A DNA stretch of 64,000 nucleotides from Pseudomonas viridiflava. Its GTDB lineage: Bacteria; Pseudomonadota; Gammaproteobacteria; Pseudomonadales; Pseudomonadaceae. Positions within the stretch are counted from its first letter, which is position 1. Every line of letters starts with the position of its first letter. Shown here piece by piece: positions 8,615-16,801 of this stretch. The stretch spans positions 1-64,000 of the forward strand of contig NZ_UWFN01000310.1 in NCBI RefSeq assembly GCF_900602065.1. Direction: 5' to 3'. The notes under the pieces were generated by a model. That model ran no database searches. It worked only from the letters and a program-made list of their open reading frames with translations, and was not told the origin of the DNA. Both the position numbers and the translations under genes were made by a program.

Positions 8615-8885
8615 TGTGGGAGCGAATTCATTCGCGAAAGGGCCAGCACATTCGCAGCCTATGTATTGGCTGGAATACCGCCTTCCCGAATGAATTCGGT
8701 CCCACACAGACTGTGTGAAAACTACTGCAGGCTGGGCACCTTCGGTGCTACGCGCACAATACTGCGTTAAAAACAGGCGAAAAATGCTCATTTAGAACAC
8801 TAGAGTCGGACGCGACCCCGGCCGTTTTTCGCCTGTTTTTGCCTTGTCTTGCCGTCGCTCGCTACGTTTTCACACAGTCTGCACA
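8615..8885. repeat. REP palindrome interrupted by a MITE-like insertion
   Basis: The left REP arm TGTGGGAGCGAATTCATTCG begins at 8615 and the right arm GAATGAATTCGGTCCCACA ends at 8706. The usual REP tail CCCACAGGAT is broken: after CCCACA comes a 175-bp element, then CACA-GGAT. Removing the element and one CACA copy restores a normal tail. Confidence 0.75.
8707..8881. mobile_element. 175-bp MITE-like element with 16-bp terminal inverted repeats
   Basis: The ends are perfect 16-bp inverted repeats: CAGACTGTGTGAAAAC at 8707-8722 and its complement at 8866-8881. A 4-bp direct repeat, CACA, flanks both sides (8703-8706 and 8882-8885). A second perfect inverted repeat lies inside: AAAAACAGGCGAAAAA at 8769-8784 against 8825-8840. 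It has no coding capacity, so mobilisation would have to be in trans. No second copy was seen in the window. Confidence 0.7.
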
Positions 8886-8913
8886 GGATCTATGCCATTC
8901 AGTGGAACCGGAT

Positions 8914-9453
8914 TTACTTCCTTAAATCTTCCGCACCCTGAATCGCTTCATCACCCAGTGCAAGGTCTTTGTCGTGGCTGATCAGCTCTTCTTCGAACAG
9001 CCGCCAGGTCTGGCCATTTTCGCTGCCCAGCAGTTCGACAAAACGCCGGCCTTCGACTTTGTCGGTCAGTTGGCCGATGTAGCGATCCGGTTCGGTAGCG
9101 CTTTGGGTCAGGAAAATTCTGCGGTCTTTCTGCGGCTGGGTCGGGGAGATCAGGTTCAGCTCCAAGGTCTTCGGTTTGCTGTTGCCGCTCAGGCGCAAGT
9201 CGGCCTCACCCGTCAGCTCGTCCAGACGCACACTGGCCTTGAGCTTCAAGGTCTGGGCCAGCAGTTCGCGGTCCAGTGAGCGATTGATGCCTTTGCCGGC
9301 TTCGTAATAATTGTCGTTGACCAGGTTATCCGGGTTGTTCACCGCGATGGTCACCATGGTCAGCGACAGGGTGACCGAACAGGTCAGAATACCAATCAGG
9401 ATCCATGGCCAGATGTGCTTGTACCAAGGGCTTTGCGCAGTTGCGACGGACAT
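8914..9453 (-). CDS. ccoH: FixH/CcoH family cbb3 oxidase assembly protein
   Basis: A 179-residue protein with one N-terminal membrane anchor (YKHIWPWILIGILTCSVTLSL, about residues 11-31) and a periplasmic FixH domain starting NNPDNLVNDNYYEAGKGINR. CcoH binds the assembling oxidase and is needed for its stability. It lies 12 bp downstream of ccoG and before ccoI, the usual G-H-I-S order. The 334 bp between ccoH and ccoI hold only a REP and the MITE-like element, which may separate transcription of ccoIS from ccoGH. Confidence 0.92.
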   Translation of the reverse strand: MSVATAQSPWYKHIWPWILIGILTCSVTLSLTMVTIAVNNPDNLVNDNYYEAGKGINRSLDRELLAQTLKLKASVRLDELTGEADLRLSGNSKPKTLELNLISPTQPQKDRRIFLTQSATEPDRYIGQLTDKVEGRRFVELLGSENGQTWRLFEEELISHDKDLALGDEAIQGAEDLRK

Positions 9454-9465
9454 GGAGTGCTCTCT

Positions 9466-10878
9466 TTAACGAACTTGCGGGCCGATAAACCGGCTTTTGG
9501 TTTCTGCGTGAGCGTCGCCGTCTGCATCCTTGAGGATGAAGATCACCTCGTTGGTGCTCGATGGCAGTTTTTCAGGAGCGATGGACAGCTCGACCGGCAT
9601 GCTGAAAATTTCTCCGGCAGGCACCCGGAACTCACGACGGCCCTGCAGTTTCAGGTCAGGCAAACCGGTGGCATCCAGCACGTAGGTGTGATCGATCTGG
9701 TCCTTGTTCATTACTTTCAGGCTGTAGACGTTCTCGATTCGGCCTTCGGCGTTCTCCCGGTACAGGACGCGGTCCTTGCTGACGTCAAAGCCGACCAGCG
9801 CGCGCATGAAGAATGCTGAAACCAGCAACCCGATCATGATCAGCAGCACCGCCGCATAGCCGAGCAGTCGCGGCCGCAATGTGTGGGTAACCTGACCGGA
9901 AAGGTTGTGCTCGGTGGTGTAGCTGATCAGGCCGCGCGGGTAGTCCATCTTGTCCATGATGGTGTCGCAGGCATCGATGCAGGCGGCGCAACCGATGCAC
10001 TCGACTTGCAGGCCGTCACGGATGTCGATGCCAGTGGGGCAAACCTGCACGCACATTGTGCAGTCGATGCAGTCGCCCAGACCTTGTGCCTTGTAGTCCT
10101 GTTCTTTTTTGCGCGGGCCTCGTTTCTCTCCACGGCGTGGGTCGTAGGACACGATCAGGGTGTCCTTGTCGAACATCACACTCTGGAAGCGTGCATAGGG
10201 GCACATGTAAATGCACACTTGCTCACGCAGCCAGCCCGCGTTGCCGTAAGTGGCAAGGGTGAAGAACCCAATCCAGAAATACGCCCAGCCATCGGCCTGC
10301 CCGGTGAACAGCTCAGTGACCAGGTCGCGAATCGGCGAGAAGTAGCCGACAAAGGTCAGCCCGGTGGCGAAACCGATCAGCAGCCAGAGGCTGTGCTTGG
10401 ACAGTTTGCGCACGAGCTTATTGGCGCTCATGGGGGCCTTGTCGAGCTTGATACGCTGGTTGCGGTCACCCTCGGTGACCTTTTCGCACCACATGAAAAT
10501 CCACGTCCAGACGCTTTGCGGGCAGGTGTAGCCGCACCACACCCGGCCCGCGTAGACGGTGATGAAAAACAGGCCGAACGCGCTGACGATCAGGATGCCC
10601 GACAGGAGGATGAAATCCTGCGGCCAGAACGTCGCACCAAAAATGTAGAACTTGCGCTCCGGCAGGTTCCACCACACTGCCTGATGCCCACCCCAGTTCA
10701 ACCAGACCGTGCCGAAGTAAATCAGAAACAGCAAAGCACCGCCGAGCATGCGCAGATTGCGGAACAGACCGGTGAAGGCGCGGGTGTAGATTTTTTCTCG
10801 TGAGGCGTAAAGGTCGACCGTCTGATTATCTTTTCTGGACGGCGGGGTGACGTTGACGACAGGAATGTTATTGCTCAT
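9466..10878 (-). CDS. ccoG: Cytochrome c oxidase accessory protein CcoG (RdxA/FixG)
   Basis: A 470-residue inner-membrane iron-sulfur protein thought to reduce Cu(II) during CuB delivery to cbb3 oxidase. Several membrane spans (for example LGGALLFLIYFGTVWLNW and LLIGFATGLTFVGYF) surround a ferredoxin-like domain with CIDCTMCVQVCPTGIDIRDG and CIGCAACIDACDTIMD near residues 265-310. The C-terminal part is the Ig-like FixG domain. WCGYTCPQSVWTWIFMWCEK is the conserved membrane cysteine motif. An Anr-box-like site lies 163-176 bp upstream of the start. Confidence 0.97.
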   Translation of the reverse strand: MSNNIPVVNVTPPSRKDNQTVDLYASREKIYTRAFTGLFRNLRMLGGALLFLIYFGTVWLNWGGHQAVWWNLPERKFYIFGATFWPQDFILLSGILIVSAFGLFFITVYAGRVWCGYTCPQSVWTWIFMWCEKVTEGDRNQRIKLDKAPMSANKLVRKLSKHSLWLLIGFATGLTFVGYFSPIRDLVTELFTGQADGWAYFWIGFFTLATYGNAGWLREQVCIYMCPYARFQSVMFDKDTLIVSYDPRRGEKRGPRKKEQDYKAQGLGDCIDCTMCVQVCPTGIDIRDGLQVECIGCAACIDACDTIMDKMDYPRGLISYTTEHNLSGQVTHTLRPRLLGYAAVLLIMIGLLVSAFFMRALVGFDVSKDRVLYRENAEGRIENVYSLKVMNKDQIDHTYVLDATGLPDLKLQGRREFRVPAGEIFSMPVELSIAPEKLPSSTNEVIFILKDADGDAHAETKSRFIGPQVR

Positions 10879-11012
10879 CAGTGTGTCCCACGGCAGTGGA
10901 AAAATGCCTCAGCCAGTGCATGCCGACCGGGTCAGTAGCGTGCCGTTCATAGCGGCAATGATACGCCAGCAGTCCGGCGGTGGTGCGTATCAGGTGTGCC
11001 GGATCGCGGCGA

Positions 11013-11054
11013 ATCATGATGCAAACAAATGTAGAACGTGCTGATCCGGATCAA
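11013..11054 (-). promoter_or_regulatory. Anr box and -10 of the ccoG promoter
   Basis: The minus strand at 11041-11054 reads TTGATCCGGATCAG, 9 of 10 fixed positions of TTGAT-N4-ATCAA. With the box at -41.5 the -10 hexamer falls at 11013-11018 and reads CATGAT (4 of 6). The leader to ccoG would be about 128 nt. Confidence 0.72.
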
Positions 11055-11099
11055 TTGACTTGTAAGTTAAGAGCATATTTTGTGTGGTATACGATCTCC

Positions 11100-11179
11100 T
11101 GTGGGAGCGGTGCTTGCCCGCGATAGGGCTGGACGCGGTTCACTTTAGATCGCATCGCGGGCAAGCCCGGCTCCCACAC
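11100..11179. repeat. REP palindrome (GTGGGAGCGGTGCTTGC type)
   Basis: Left arm TGTGGGAGCGGTGCTTGCCC from 11100; right arm GGGCAAGCCCGGCTCCCACA ends at 11179. It fills the gap after ccoP1 and may serve as its mRNA 3' end, as no T-tract terminator is visible. Confidence 0.85.
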
Positions 11180-11225
11180 AGAGTGCATTTTAATTCAGAA
11201 CCAAAGTTTGCAAAATGAACTGACG

Positions 11226-12194
11226 CTACTCAGCCTTCTCCCCCTGCGACAAGCTGTAAACATACGCCGCGAGGATGTGCACTTTGTCATTGCCCTGAAT
11301 CGCTTCCTGAGCAGGCATCTGCCCCTGGCGACCGTAACGGATGGTCTGCTGCAATTGCGCGTAGCTTGAGCCGTAGATGAACGCCCCCGGATGAGTCAGG
11401 TCTGGCGCGCCCAGTGCCTGAGTGCCTTTGCCTTCCGGACCGTGGCAGGCGACGCAGGTGGTTGCATAGATTTTCTGGCCTGCGACCGGATCAGCTTTGG
11501 CGTCTTCCGGTAATTTTCGACTACCCAGTACGGTCAATACATAGGCCGAAACGTCACGTACGCCTTGTTCCTTGATTGCCTCGCCCCAGGCCGGCATCAC
11601 CGCATGGCGGCCGCCCATGATCGTGGCTTTGATGGTTTGTGGCTCACCGCCCCAACGCCAGTCGTCGTCCGTGAGGTTGGGGAAGCCATAAGCGCCTTTG
11701 GCGTCTGAGCCGTGGCACACCGAACAGTTGGAGGCGAACAGGCGACCACCCATTTTCAGGGCCTGCGGATCCTTGGCGACTTCTTCTATCGGCATAGACG
11801 CAAATTTGGCGAAGATGGGACCAAATCGTGCCTCGGAGCGTGCCATTTCCTTTTCCCATTCGTGCACGCCCGTCCAGCCGGTCTGGCCGTCGGAGAATTC
11901 GATTTGCTTCTCGGTGTTCACGTAACCGTAGCCCGGCCAGAGGCCTTTCCAGTTACCCAACCCGGGATATAGCACCAGATAGCCCAAGGCAAAAATGATC
12001 GTGCCGATGAACAGCATGAACCACCATTTGGGTAGTGGGTTGTCGTACTCCTCAATGCCATCGAAGGAATGACCGACGGTCTCTTCCGTAGCCTCGTCGC
12101 GCTGACCCTTGCGGGTCGACAGCAACAACCACGTCAGGGCGAAGATGGTGCCCAGGGTCAGAACGGTGACGTAGAGACTCCAAAAGGTACTCAT
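11226..12194 (-). CDS. ccoP1: Cbb3-type cytochrome c oxidase subunit III (CcoP1)
   Basis: A 322-residue dihaem cytochrome c that passes electrons from soluble cytochromes to CcoO/CcoN. Two membrane helices (FWSLYVTVLTLGTIFALTWLL; WWFMLFIGTIIFALGYLVLY) precede two periplasmic haem domains with CSVCH and CVACH. It is longer than CcoP2 by a short insert in the linker (GYVNTEKQIEFSDGQTG). It overlaps ccoQ by 4 bp. The copy next to ccoG corresponds to ccoNOQP-1 of P. aeruginosa. Confidence 0.96.
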   Translation of the reverse strand: MSTFWSLYVTVLTLGTIFALTWLLLSTRKGQRDEATEETVGHSFDGIEEYDNPLPKWWFMLFIGTIIFALGYLVLYPGLGNWKGLWPGYGYVNTEKQIEFSDGQTGWTGVHEWEKEMARSEARFGPIFAKFASMPIEEVAKDPQALKMGGRLFASNCSVCHGSDAKGAYGFPNLTDDDWRWGGEPQTIKATIMGGRHAVMPAWGEAIKEQGVRDVSAYVLTVLGSRKLPEDAKADPVAGQKIYATTCVACHGPEGKGTQALGAPDLTHPGAFIYGSSYAQLQQTIRYGRQGQMPAQEAIQGNDKVHILAAYVYSLSQGEKAE

Positions 12195-12388
12195 TGCTTG
12201 CTCCCGGAAGCTTTTTCCTGCTCGACCTTTTTGATCGCTTCGGGGTCGTCCGCGAAGGGCAGCAAGGTTGCGTCGTCAAACTCTGACTTGCGCCGCGGGC
12301 TGAACACCCAGAGCGCCAGACCGATAAAGGCCACCATCACCACCAGGGTGCCCAGGCCACGAATCATCCCGATATCCATCAAGATCAC
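12191..12388 (-). CDS. ccoQ1: Cbb3-type cytochrome oxidase subunit CcoQ1 (FixQ)
   Basis: A 65-residue protein with one membrane helix (GTLVVMVAFIGLALWVFSP) and a polar C-terminus. CcoQ stabilises CcoP in the complex. It overlaps ccoP by 4 bp and ccoO by 4 bp, so the operon is translationally coupled. Confidence 0.93.
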   Translation of the reverse strand: MILMDIGMIRGLGTLVVMVAFIGLALWVFSPRRKSEFDDATLLPFADDPEAIKKVEQEKASGSKQ

Positions 12389-12993
12389 CGTTTGCTTTTG
12401 ATGATGGTGCCGAGGCCTTGCAGATAGGCCACCAGTGCATCCATTTCGGTTTTGCCTTTCACGGCTTCCTGCGCTCCAGCGATGTCTTCATCGGTGTACG
12501 GCGTGCCGAGAGTGCGCAAGACCTGCATTTTTTTCGCGGTTTCCTTGCCGTCCAGACGCTTCTCTACCAGCCACGGGTATGCGGGCATTTTCGATTCCGG
12601 CACCACGTTGCGCGGGTTATACAAGTGCGCGCGATGCCAGTCATCGGAGTAGCGTCCGCCGACCCGCGCCAGATCCGGTCCGGTGCGTTTGGAGCCCCAC
12701 AGGAAAGGGTGATCCCAGACGCTTTCGCCCGCTACCGAGTAGTGACCGTAGCGCTCGGTTTCTGCACGGAACGGACGGATCATCTGCGAGTGGCAGCCTA
12801 CACAGCCGTTGGCGATGTACACGTCGCGGCCTTCGATCTCCAGCGCGGTGCGCGGCTTCATTCCCTCCACCGGCAGGTTGGTCACGTCCTGAAAAAACAG
12901 CGGGACGATTTGCGTCAGCCCGCCGATGCTGACGGCGATAACCATGAAGAAGGCCAGCAGGCCAATGTTCTTTTCGAGAACTTCGTGCTTCAT
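12385..12993 (-). CDS. ccoO1: Cbb3-type cytochrome c oxidase subunit II (CcoO1)
   Basis: A 202-residue monohaem cytochrome c anchored by one N-terminal helix (IGLLAFFMVIAVSIGGL). The haem site is CVGCHSQMIRPFRAETERYG, with the family's typical VPESKMPAYPWL later, whose Met can be the axial ligand. Its start codon shares one base with the ccoN stop, so the two are coupled. Confidence 0.97.
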   Translation of the reverse strand: MKHEVLEKNIGLLAFFMVIAVSIGGLTQIVPLFFQDVTNLPVEGMKPRTALEIEGRDVYIANGCVGCHSQMIRPFRAETERYGHYSVAGESVWDHPFLWGSKRTGPDLARVGGRYSDDWHRAHLYNPRNVVPESKMPAYPWLVEKRLDGKETAKKMQVLRTLGTPYTDEDIAGAQEAVKGKTEMDALVAYLQGLGTIIKSKR

Positions 12994-14435
12994 CAGTGGG
13001 CTCCCACGACGGCGATCTGTGCCGCAGCTTCGGCCTCGGCTGGGTCTGAAGCACGCACGGTGCGCCAGACGTTGTACGCCATGAACAGCATGCCGCTGGC
13101 AAAGAACGCGCCGCCGACCATACGCACGATGTAACCAGGATGACTCGCCTGCAGGGCCTCGACGAATGAATAGGTCAGCGTGCCGTCATCGTTGATGGCC
13201 CGCCACATCAGCCCTTGGGTGATGCCGTTGACCCACATCGACGCGATGTACAGCACGGTGCCAATCGTGGCGAGCCAGAAGTGCGCGTTGATCAGGCCGA
13301 TGCTGTGCATCTGCGGCCGACCGAAGACTTTGGGAATCATGTGGTAGGTCGCGCCGATGGAGATCATTGCCACCCAGCCCAATGCCCCCGCGTGCACGTG
13401 GCCGATGGTCCAGTCGGTGTAATGGGAGAGGGCATTGACCGTTTTGATGGCCATCATCGGGCCTTCAAACGTCGACATGCCGTAGAAGGCGAGGGACACC
13501 ACCAGAAAGCGCAGGATCGGGTCGGTGCGCAATTTATGCCAGGCGCCCGAGAGCGTCATCATGCCGTTGATCATGCCGCCCCAGCTCGGCGCGAGCAGAA
13601 TGATCGACATCACCATGCCCAGCGATTGTGCCCAGTCGGGCAGTGCGGTGTAGTGCAAGTGATGTGGACCCGCCCAGATGTACAGGGTGATCAGCGCCCA
13701 GAAGTGCACGATGGACAGGCGATACGAGTAGATCGGCCGCTCGGCCTGCTTGGGCACGAAGTAATACATCATGCCGAGGAAGCCGGTGGTCAGGAAGAAC
13801 CCCACCGCGTTGTGGCCGTACCACCATTGAATCATGGCGTCGGTGGCACCCGCGTAGGCTGAATAGGATTTGAACAGGCTGACCGGCAGCGAGATGTGAT
13901 TGACGATGTGCAACATGGCGGTGACGACGATAAATGCACCGTAAAACCAGTTGCCGACATAGATATGTTTGGTCTTGCGTTTGACGATGGTGCCGAAGAA
14001 CACCGCGCCATAAACGATCCAGACAATCGCCAGTAAAATAGCGATCGGCCATTCCAGTTCGGCGTATTCCTTGGTCGTCGTATAGCCCATTGGCAAGGTG
14101 ATGATGGCGCTGAGGATAACTGCTTGCCAGCCCCAGAACGAAAACGCCGCCATGCCATCGGAAATCAGTCGGGTCTGACACGTGCGTTGCACGACGTAAT
14201 AAGAGGTGCCGAAAAGAGCGCAGCCGCCGAACGCGAAGATCACCAGGTTGGTATGAAGCGGTCGCAAGCGTCCGAAACTGGTCCATTCCAGTCCCAGGTT
14301 CAGTTCTGGCCAGACCAGCTGTGCGGCGATGAAAACGCCAAGCCCCATGCCCAGGATGCCCCAGACCACCGTCATGACGGCGAACTGGCGGACCACCTTA
14401 TAGTTATAAGCGGTCGGACTGATTGCTGTGCTCAT
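12993..14435 (-). CDS. ccoN1: Cbb3-type cytochrome c oxidase subunit I (CcoN1)
   Basis: The 480-residue catalytic, proton-pumping subunit with haem b and the haem b3-CuB centre. Twelve membrane helices are expected; visible signatures include the CuB histidines in WAGPHHLHYTALPDWAQ, YGHNAVGFFLTTGFLGMMYY, and MSTFEGPMMAIKTVNALSHY. An 89-bp stretch (13228-13316) is identical to ccoN2 at 17022-17110 although flanking DNA differs. No Anr box was seen upstream of this copy, consistent with its constitutive counterpart in P. aeruginosa. Confidence 0.97.
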   Translation of the reverse strand: MSTAISPTAYNYKVVRQFAVMTVVWGILGMGLGVFIAAQLVWPELNLGLEWTSFGRLRPLHTNLVIFAFGGCALFGTSYYVVQRTCQTRLISDGMAAFSFWGWQAVILSAIITLPMGYTTTKEYAELEWPIAILLAIVWIVYGAVFFGTIVKRKTKHIYVGNWFYGAFIVVTAMLHIVNHISLPVSLFKSYSAYAGATDAMIQWWYGHNAVGFFLTTGFLGMMYYFVPKQAERPIYSYRLSIVHFWALITLYIWAGPHHLHYTALPDWAQSLGMVMSIILLAPSWGGMINGMMTLSGAWHKLRTDPILRFLVVSLAFYGMSTFEGPMMAIKTVNALSHYTDWTIGHVHAGALGWVAMISIGATYHMIPKVFGRPQMHSIGLINAHFWLATIGTVLYIASMWVNGITQGLMWRAINDDGTLTYSFVEALQASHPGYIVRMVGGAFFASGMLFMAYNVWRTVRASDPAEAEAAAQIAVVGAH

Positions 14436-14800
14436 TATCAGGTTCCACGGTTTTGGCTATTTATTAGTATGAAATGACGGATGTGCTTAAACCAGACGCA
14501 AGCATGCTCTGCGGTCGTTCCAGGCGTATTCCGACGCGGAGCGTAAAGGAAAAACCTGTCCTGGTGGACAGAAAGTTACTGGAGGGTACAGGACGGGTGA
14601 AATCAGGTGCGTGAGTGGCGGACATTTGCAGCTTGCCGGGCAGCAAGCGAACAGCCCTGGTTCGTCAGGCCGTTGAGCATCTGCAGAGCACTAATGTCGG
14701 GCACGTTCCTTTCACTTGGCCTGTGGCCAGCCATCGCCAGTCCACTAACAGGCAAGCTTAGTCCCGAAAGACGGGAGAGGAAAGGGTGGAGGTCGCTTAG

Positions 14801-14920
14801 CTGGAATGCTATCCCCTGTGGGAGCGGTGCTTGCCCGCGATGCAGACACCGCGATTTTGCAGGTGAACCGAGTTGCTCTTATCGCGGGCAAGCACCGCTC
14901 CCACAGGGATAGCATTCCAG
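14801..14920. repeat. REP palindrome with extended complementary flanks
   Basis: The arms 14801-14841 and 14881-14920 are complementary except for one extra C. The outer 15 nt (CTGGAATGCTATCCC) are specific to this locus and still pair with their partner. Confidence 0.85.
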
Positions 14921-14973
14921 TTCAAGATATGTGTACTGCTGAATAAGGGAAAGACTGCTGAGTAAAGGGACCA

Positions 14974-14996
14974 CCGCACCCTGTTGCAGGGTGCGG
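14974..14996 (-). terminator. Strong hairpin downstream of ccoP2
   Basis: CCGCACCCTG (14974-14983) and CAGGGTGCGG (14987-14996) form a perfect 10-bp GC-rich stem with a TTG loop, 33 bp past the ccoP2 stop. The following minus-strand DNA is only modestly T-rich, so efficiency is uncertain. Confidence 0.6.
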
Positions 14997-15028
14997 CGTT
15001 GAAGGGGTCCACAATGTTGCTCTATGTG

Positions 15029-15979
15029 CTACTGCGCCGCTTTAACCGTTTCGACGGGTTGATCAGGACCCTTCGACAGGCTGTAAACATAAGCGGCCAG
15101 CAGCTGTACTTTGTCATTGCCCAATAAATCGGCCTGAGCAGGCATATGACCTTGGCGACCAAGACGAATGGTCTGCTGCAACTGCGCCAGGCTGGTGCCG
15201 TAGATGAAACCGCCCGGCTGCGTGAGGTTTGGGGCGCCCATGACTTCGGTGCCTTTGCCTGTTGCGCCATGACAGGCTACACAGGTAGAGCTGAACACTT
15301 GCTGTCCGGCCGCCAGATCCGCCTTGTCATCGGCGGGCAACGGCAGGCCTGCCAGTGAGTGACGCACATAGGCCGCTACGTTCTTTACACCTTCTTCGCC
15401 GATGACCAGTCCCCACGCCGGCATGGCCGCGACCCGACCCGCCATGATGGTGGTCTTGATCGTGTCGGCATTGCCTCCCCAGCGCCAGTCGTTATCCGTC
15501 AGGTTCGGGAAGCCGTAAGCGCCTTTGGCGTCAGAGCCGTGGCAAACCGAGCAATTGGAGGCAAACAGACGGCCACCCATTTGCAGCGCTTGCGGATCCT
15601 TGGCGACCTCTTCCACTGGCATGGCCGCAAATCGGGCAAAGATCGGCCCGAAACGGGCATCGGCCTTGTCCATTTCCTTCTGCCATTCGTTGACACCGGT
15701 CCAGCCGTCGTCATAGCCGGGGGCAATGCCTTTCCAGTTGCCCAGCCCCGGATACAGGATCAGGTAACCGACCGCGAACACCAGCGTACCGGCGAACAGC
15801 ATGAACCACCATTTGGGCAGCGGATTGTCATATTCCTCGATGCCATCGAAGCTGTGCCCCATGGTCTGGTCGGTACTGCCTTTGGTTTCGCCCTTGCGCG
15901 TGCCGATCAACAACCAGGTCAGGCCGATCAGGCTGCCAATGGTCAGCACGCAAATGTAGGTGCTCCAGAAGGTGGTCAT
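15029..15979 (-). CDS. ccoP2: Cbb3-type cytochrome c oxidase subunit III (CcoP2)
   Basis: A 316-residue dihaem cytochrome c paralogous to CcoP1, with two N-terminal helices (YICVLTIGSLIGLTWLLIG; WWFMLFAGTLVFAVGYLILY) and haem motifs CSVCH and CVACH. The linker is shorter than in CcoP1 (APGYDDGWTG) and the C-terminal tail is longer (DQPVETVKAAQ). It overlaps ccoQ2 by 4 bp and ends the Anr-type operon. Confidence 0.96.
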   Translation of the reverse strand: MTTFWSTYICVLTIGSLIGLTWLLIGTRKGETKGSTDQTMGHSFDGIEEYDNPLPKWWFMLFAGTLVFAVGYLILYPGLGNWKGIAPGYDDGWTGVNEWQKEMDKADARFGPIFARFAAMPVEEVAKDPQALQMGGRLFASNCSVCHGSDAKGAYGFPNLTDNDWRWGGNADTIKTTIMAGRVAAMPAWGLVIGEEGVKNVAAYVRHSLAGLPLPADDKADLAAGQQVFSSTCVACHGATGKGTEVMGAPNLTQPGGFIYGTSLAQLQQTIRLGRQGHMPAQADLLGNDKVQLLAAYVYSLSKGPDQPVETVKAAQ

Positions 15980-16179
15980 GGCTGTTTACTCCGCACAACA
16001 GGCTGCTCTTTTGAAAGTTGCTCGATAACGGGTTTCGGCAAAGGCTCATCGGCGAACGGTGCGAGGCGGGCTTCGGCGAATTCAGCGTTGCGTCGACTGC
16101 TGAACACCCAGAGCGACAAACCGATGAATGCAATGGCCACGATCAGGGTGCCGAGGCCGCGTAGATCTTGAATATCCAT
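15976..16179 (-). CDS. ccoQ2: Cbb3-type cytochrome oxidase subunit CcoQ2
   Basis: 67 residues: one membrane helix (GTLIVAIAFIGLSLWVFSS), then RRNAEFAEARLAPFAD, the CcoQ-type cytoplasmic tail. The tail differs from CcoQ1 in a proline/glutamate-rich end. It lies 3 bp downstream of ccoO2 and overlaps ccoP2 by 4 bp. Confidence 0.92.
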   Translation of the reverse strand: MDIQDLRGLGTLIVAIAFIGLSLWVFSSRRNAEFAEARLAPFADEPLPKPVIEQLSKEQPVVRSKQP

Positions 16180-16182
16180 GGC

Positions 16183-16791
16183 TCACCTCTTGCTCTTGAT
16201 CGCAGTGCCGAGCACTTGCAGGTAGGAAACCAATGCATCCATCTCGGTCTTGCCCTTGAGGGAGGCAACCGCGCCGCTGACATCGTCATCGGTGTAAGGC
16301 ACGCCCAGCGTGCGCATGGCCTTGATCTTGGCTTCGGTGTGGCTGCTGTCGACTTGCTGAGTGACCAGCCACGGGTACGCAGGCATTTTCGATTCCGGCA
16401 CGACGTTGCGCGGGTTGTATAAATGCGCGCGGTGCCAGTCATCTGAATAGCGTGCGCCAACTCGGGCCAGGTCCGGACCGGTGCGCTTGGAACCCCACAG
16501 GAAGGGGTGATCCCAGACGCTTTCGCCCGCTACCGAATAGTGGCCGTAGCGTTCTGTCTCGGCGCGGAACGGCCGGATCATCTGCGAATGACAGCCCACG
16601 CAGCCTTCACGGATATAGATGTCGCGGCCTTCCAGTTGCAGGGCGGTGTAAGGCTTCATGCCCTCAACCGGTTTGTTGGTGACGTCCTGAAAGAACAGCG
16701 GGACGATTTGCGTCAAGCCGCCAATGCTGACGGCCAGCACCATCAGAATCATCAGCAGGCCGACGTTTTTCTCGATAGTTTCATGTTTCAT
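16183..16791 (-). CDS. ccoO2: Cbb3-type cytochrome c oxidase subunit II (CcoO2)
   Basis: A 202-residue monohaem cytochrome c, the same length as CcoO1 and nearly identical to it in the central part. Anchor helix LLMILMVLAVSIGGL, haem motif CVGCHSQMIRPFRAETERYG, then VPESKMPAYPWL. Differences are clustered at the C-terminus (QQVDSSHTEAKIKAM). It starts 10 bp after ccoN2. Confidence 0.97.
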   Translation of the reverse strand: MKHETIEKNVGLLMILMVLAVSIGGLTQIVPLFFQDVTNKPVEGMKPYTALQLEGRDIYIREGCVGCHSQMIRPFRAETERYGHYSVAGESVWDHPFLWGSKRTGPDLARVGARYSDDWHRAHLYNPRNVVPESKMPAYPWLVTQQVDSSHTEAKIKAMRTLGVPYTDDDVSGAVASLKGKTEMDALVSYLQVLGTAIKSKR

Positions 16792-16801
16792 GGCGAGCTC
16801 C

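Larger units (their letters stand above)
14436..15028. other. Intergenic region between the two ccoNOQP operons
   Basis: 593 bp without a credible gene. It should hold the ccoN1 promoter (no TTGAT-N4-ATCAA site seen), an extended REP palindrome at 14801-14920 and a strong hairpin at 14974-14996 just past ccoP2. The open frames here are REP-derived or shadows. Confidence 0.6.

Noticed and set aside
6366..8693. Long plus-strand open frames across ccoI
   Set aside because: They are antisense shadows of a high-GC gene; the minus-strand frame carries all P-type ATPase motifs.
8707..8881. The inverted-repeat element as a transcription terminator of ccoH
   Set aside because: The stems are far apart with A-rich internal arms, and the target duplication and REP interruption favour an insertion element.
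14607..14912. 101-codon open frame between the cco operons
   Set aside because: Its 3' half is REP DNA and the sequence resembles no protein; also no ribosome site.
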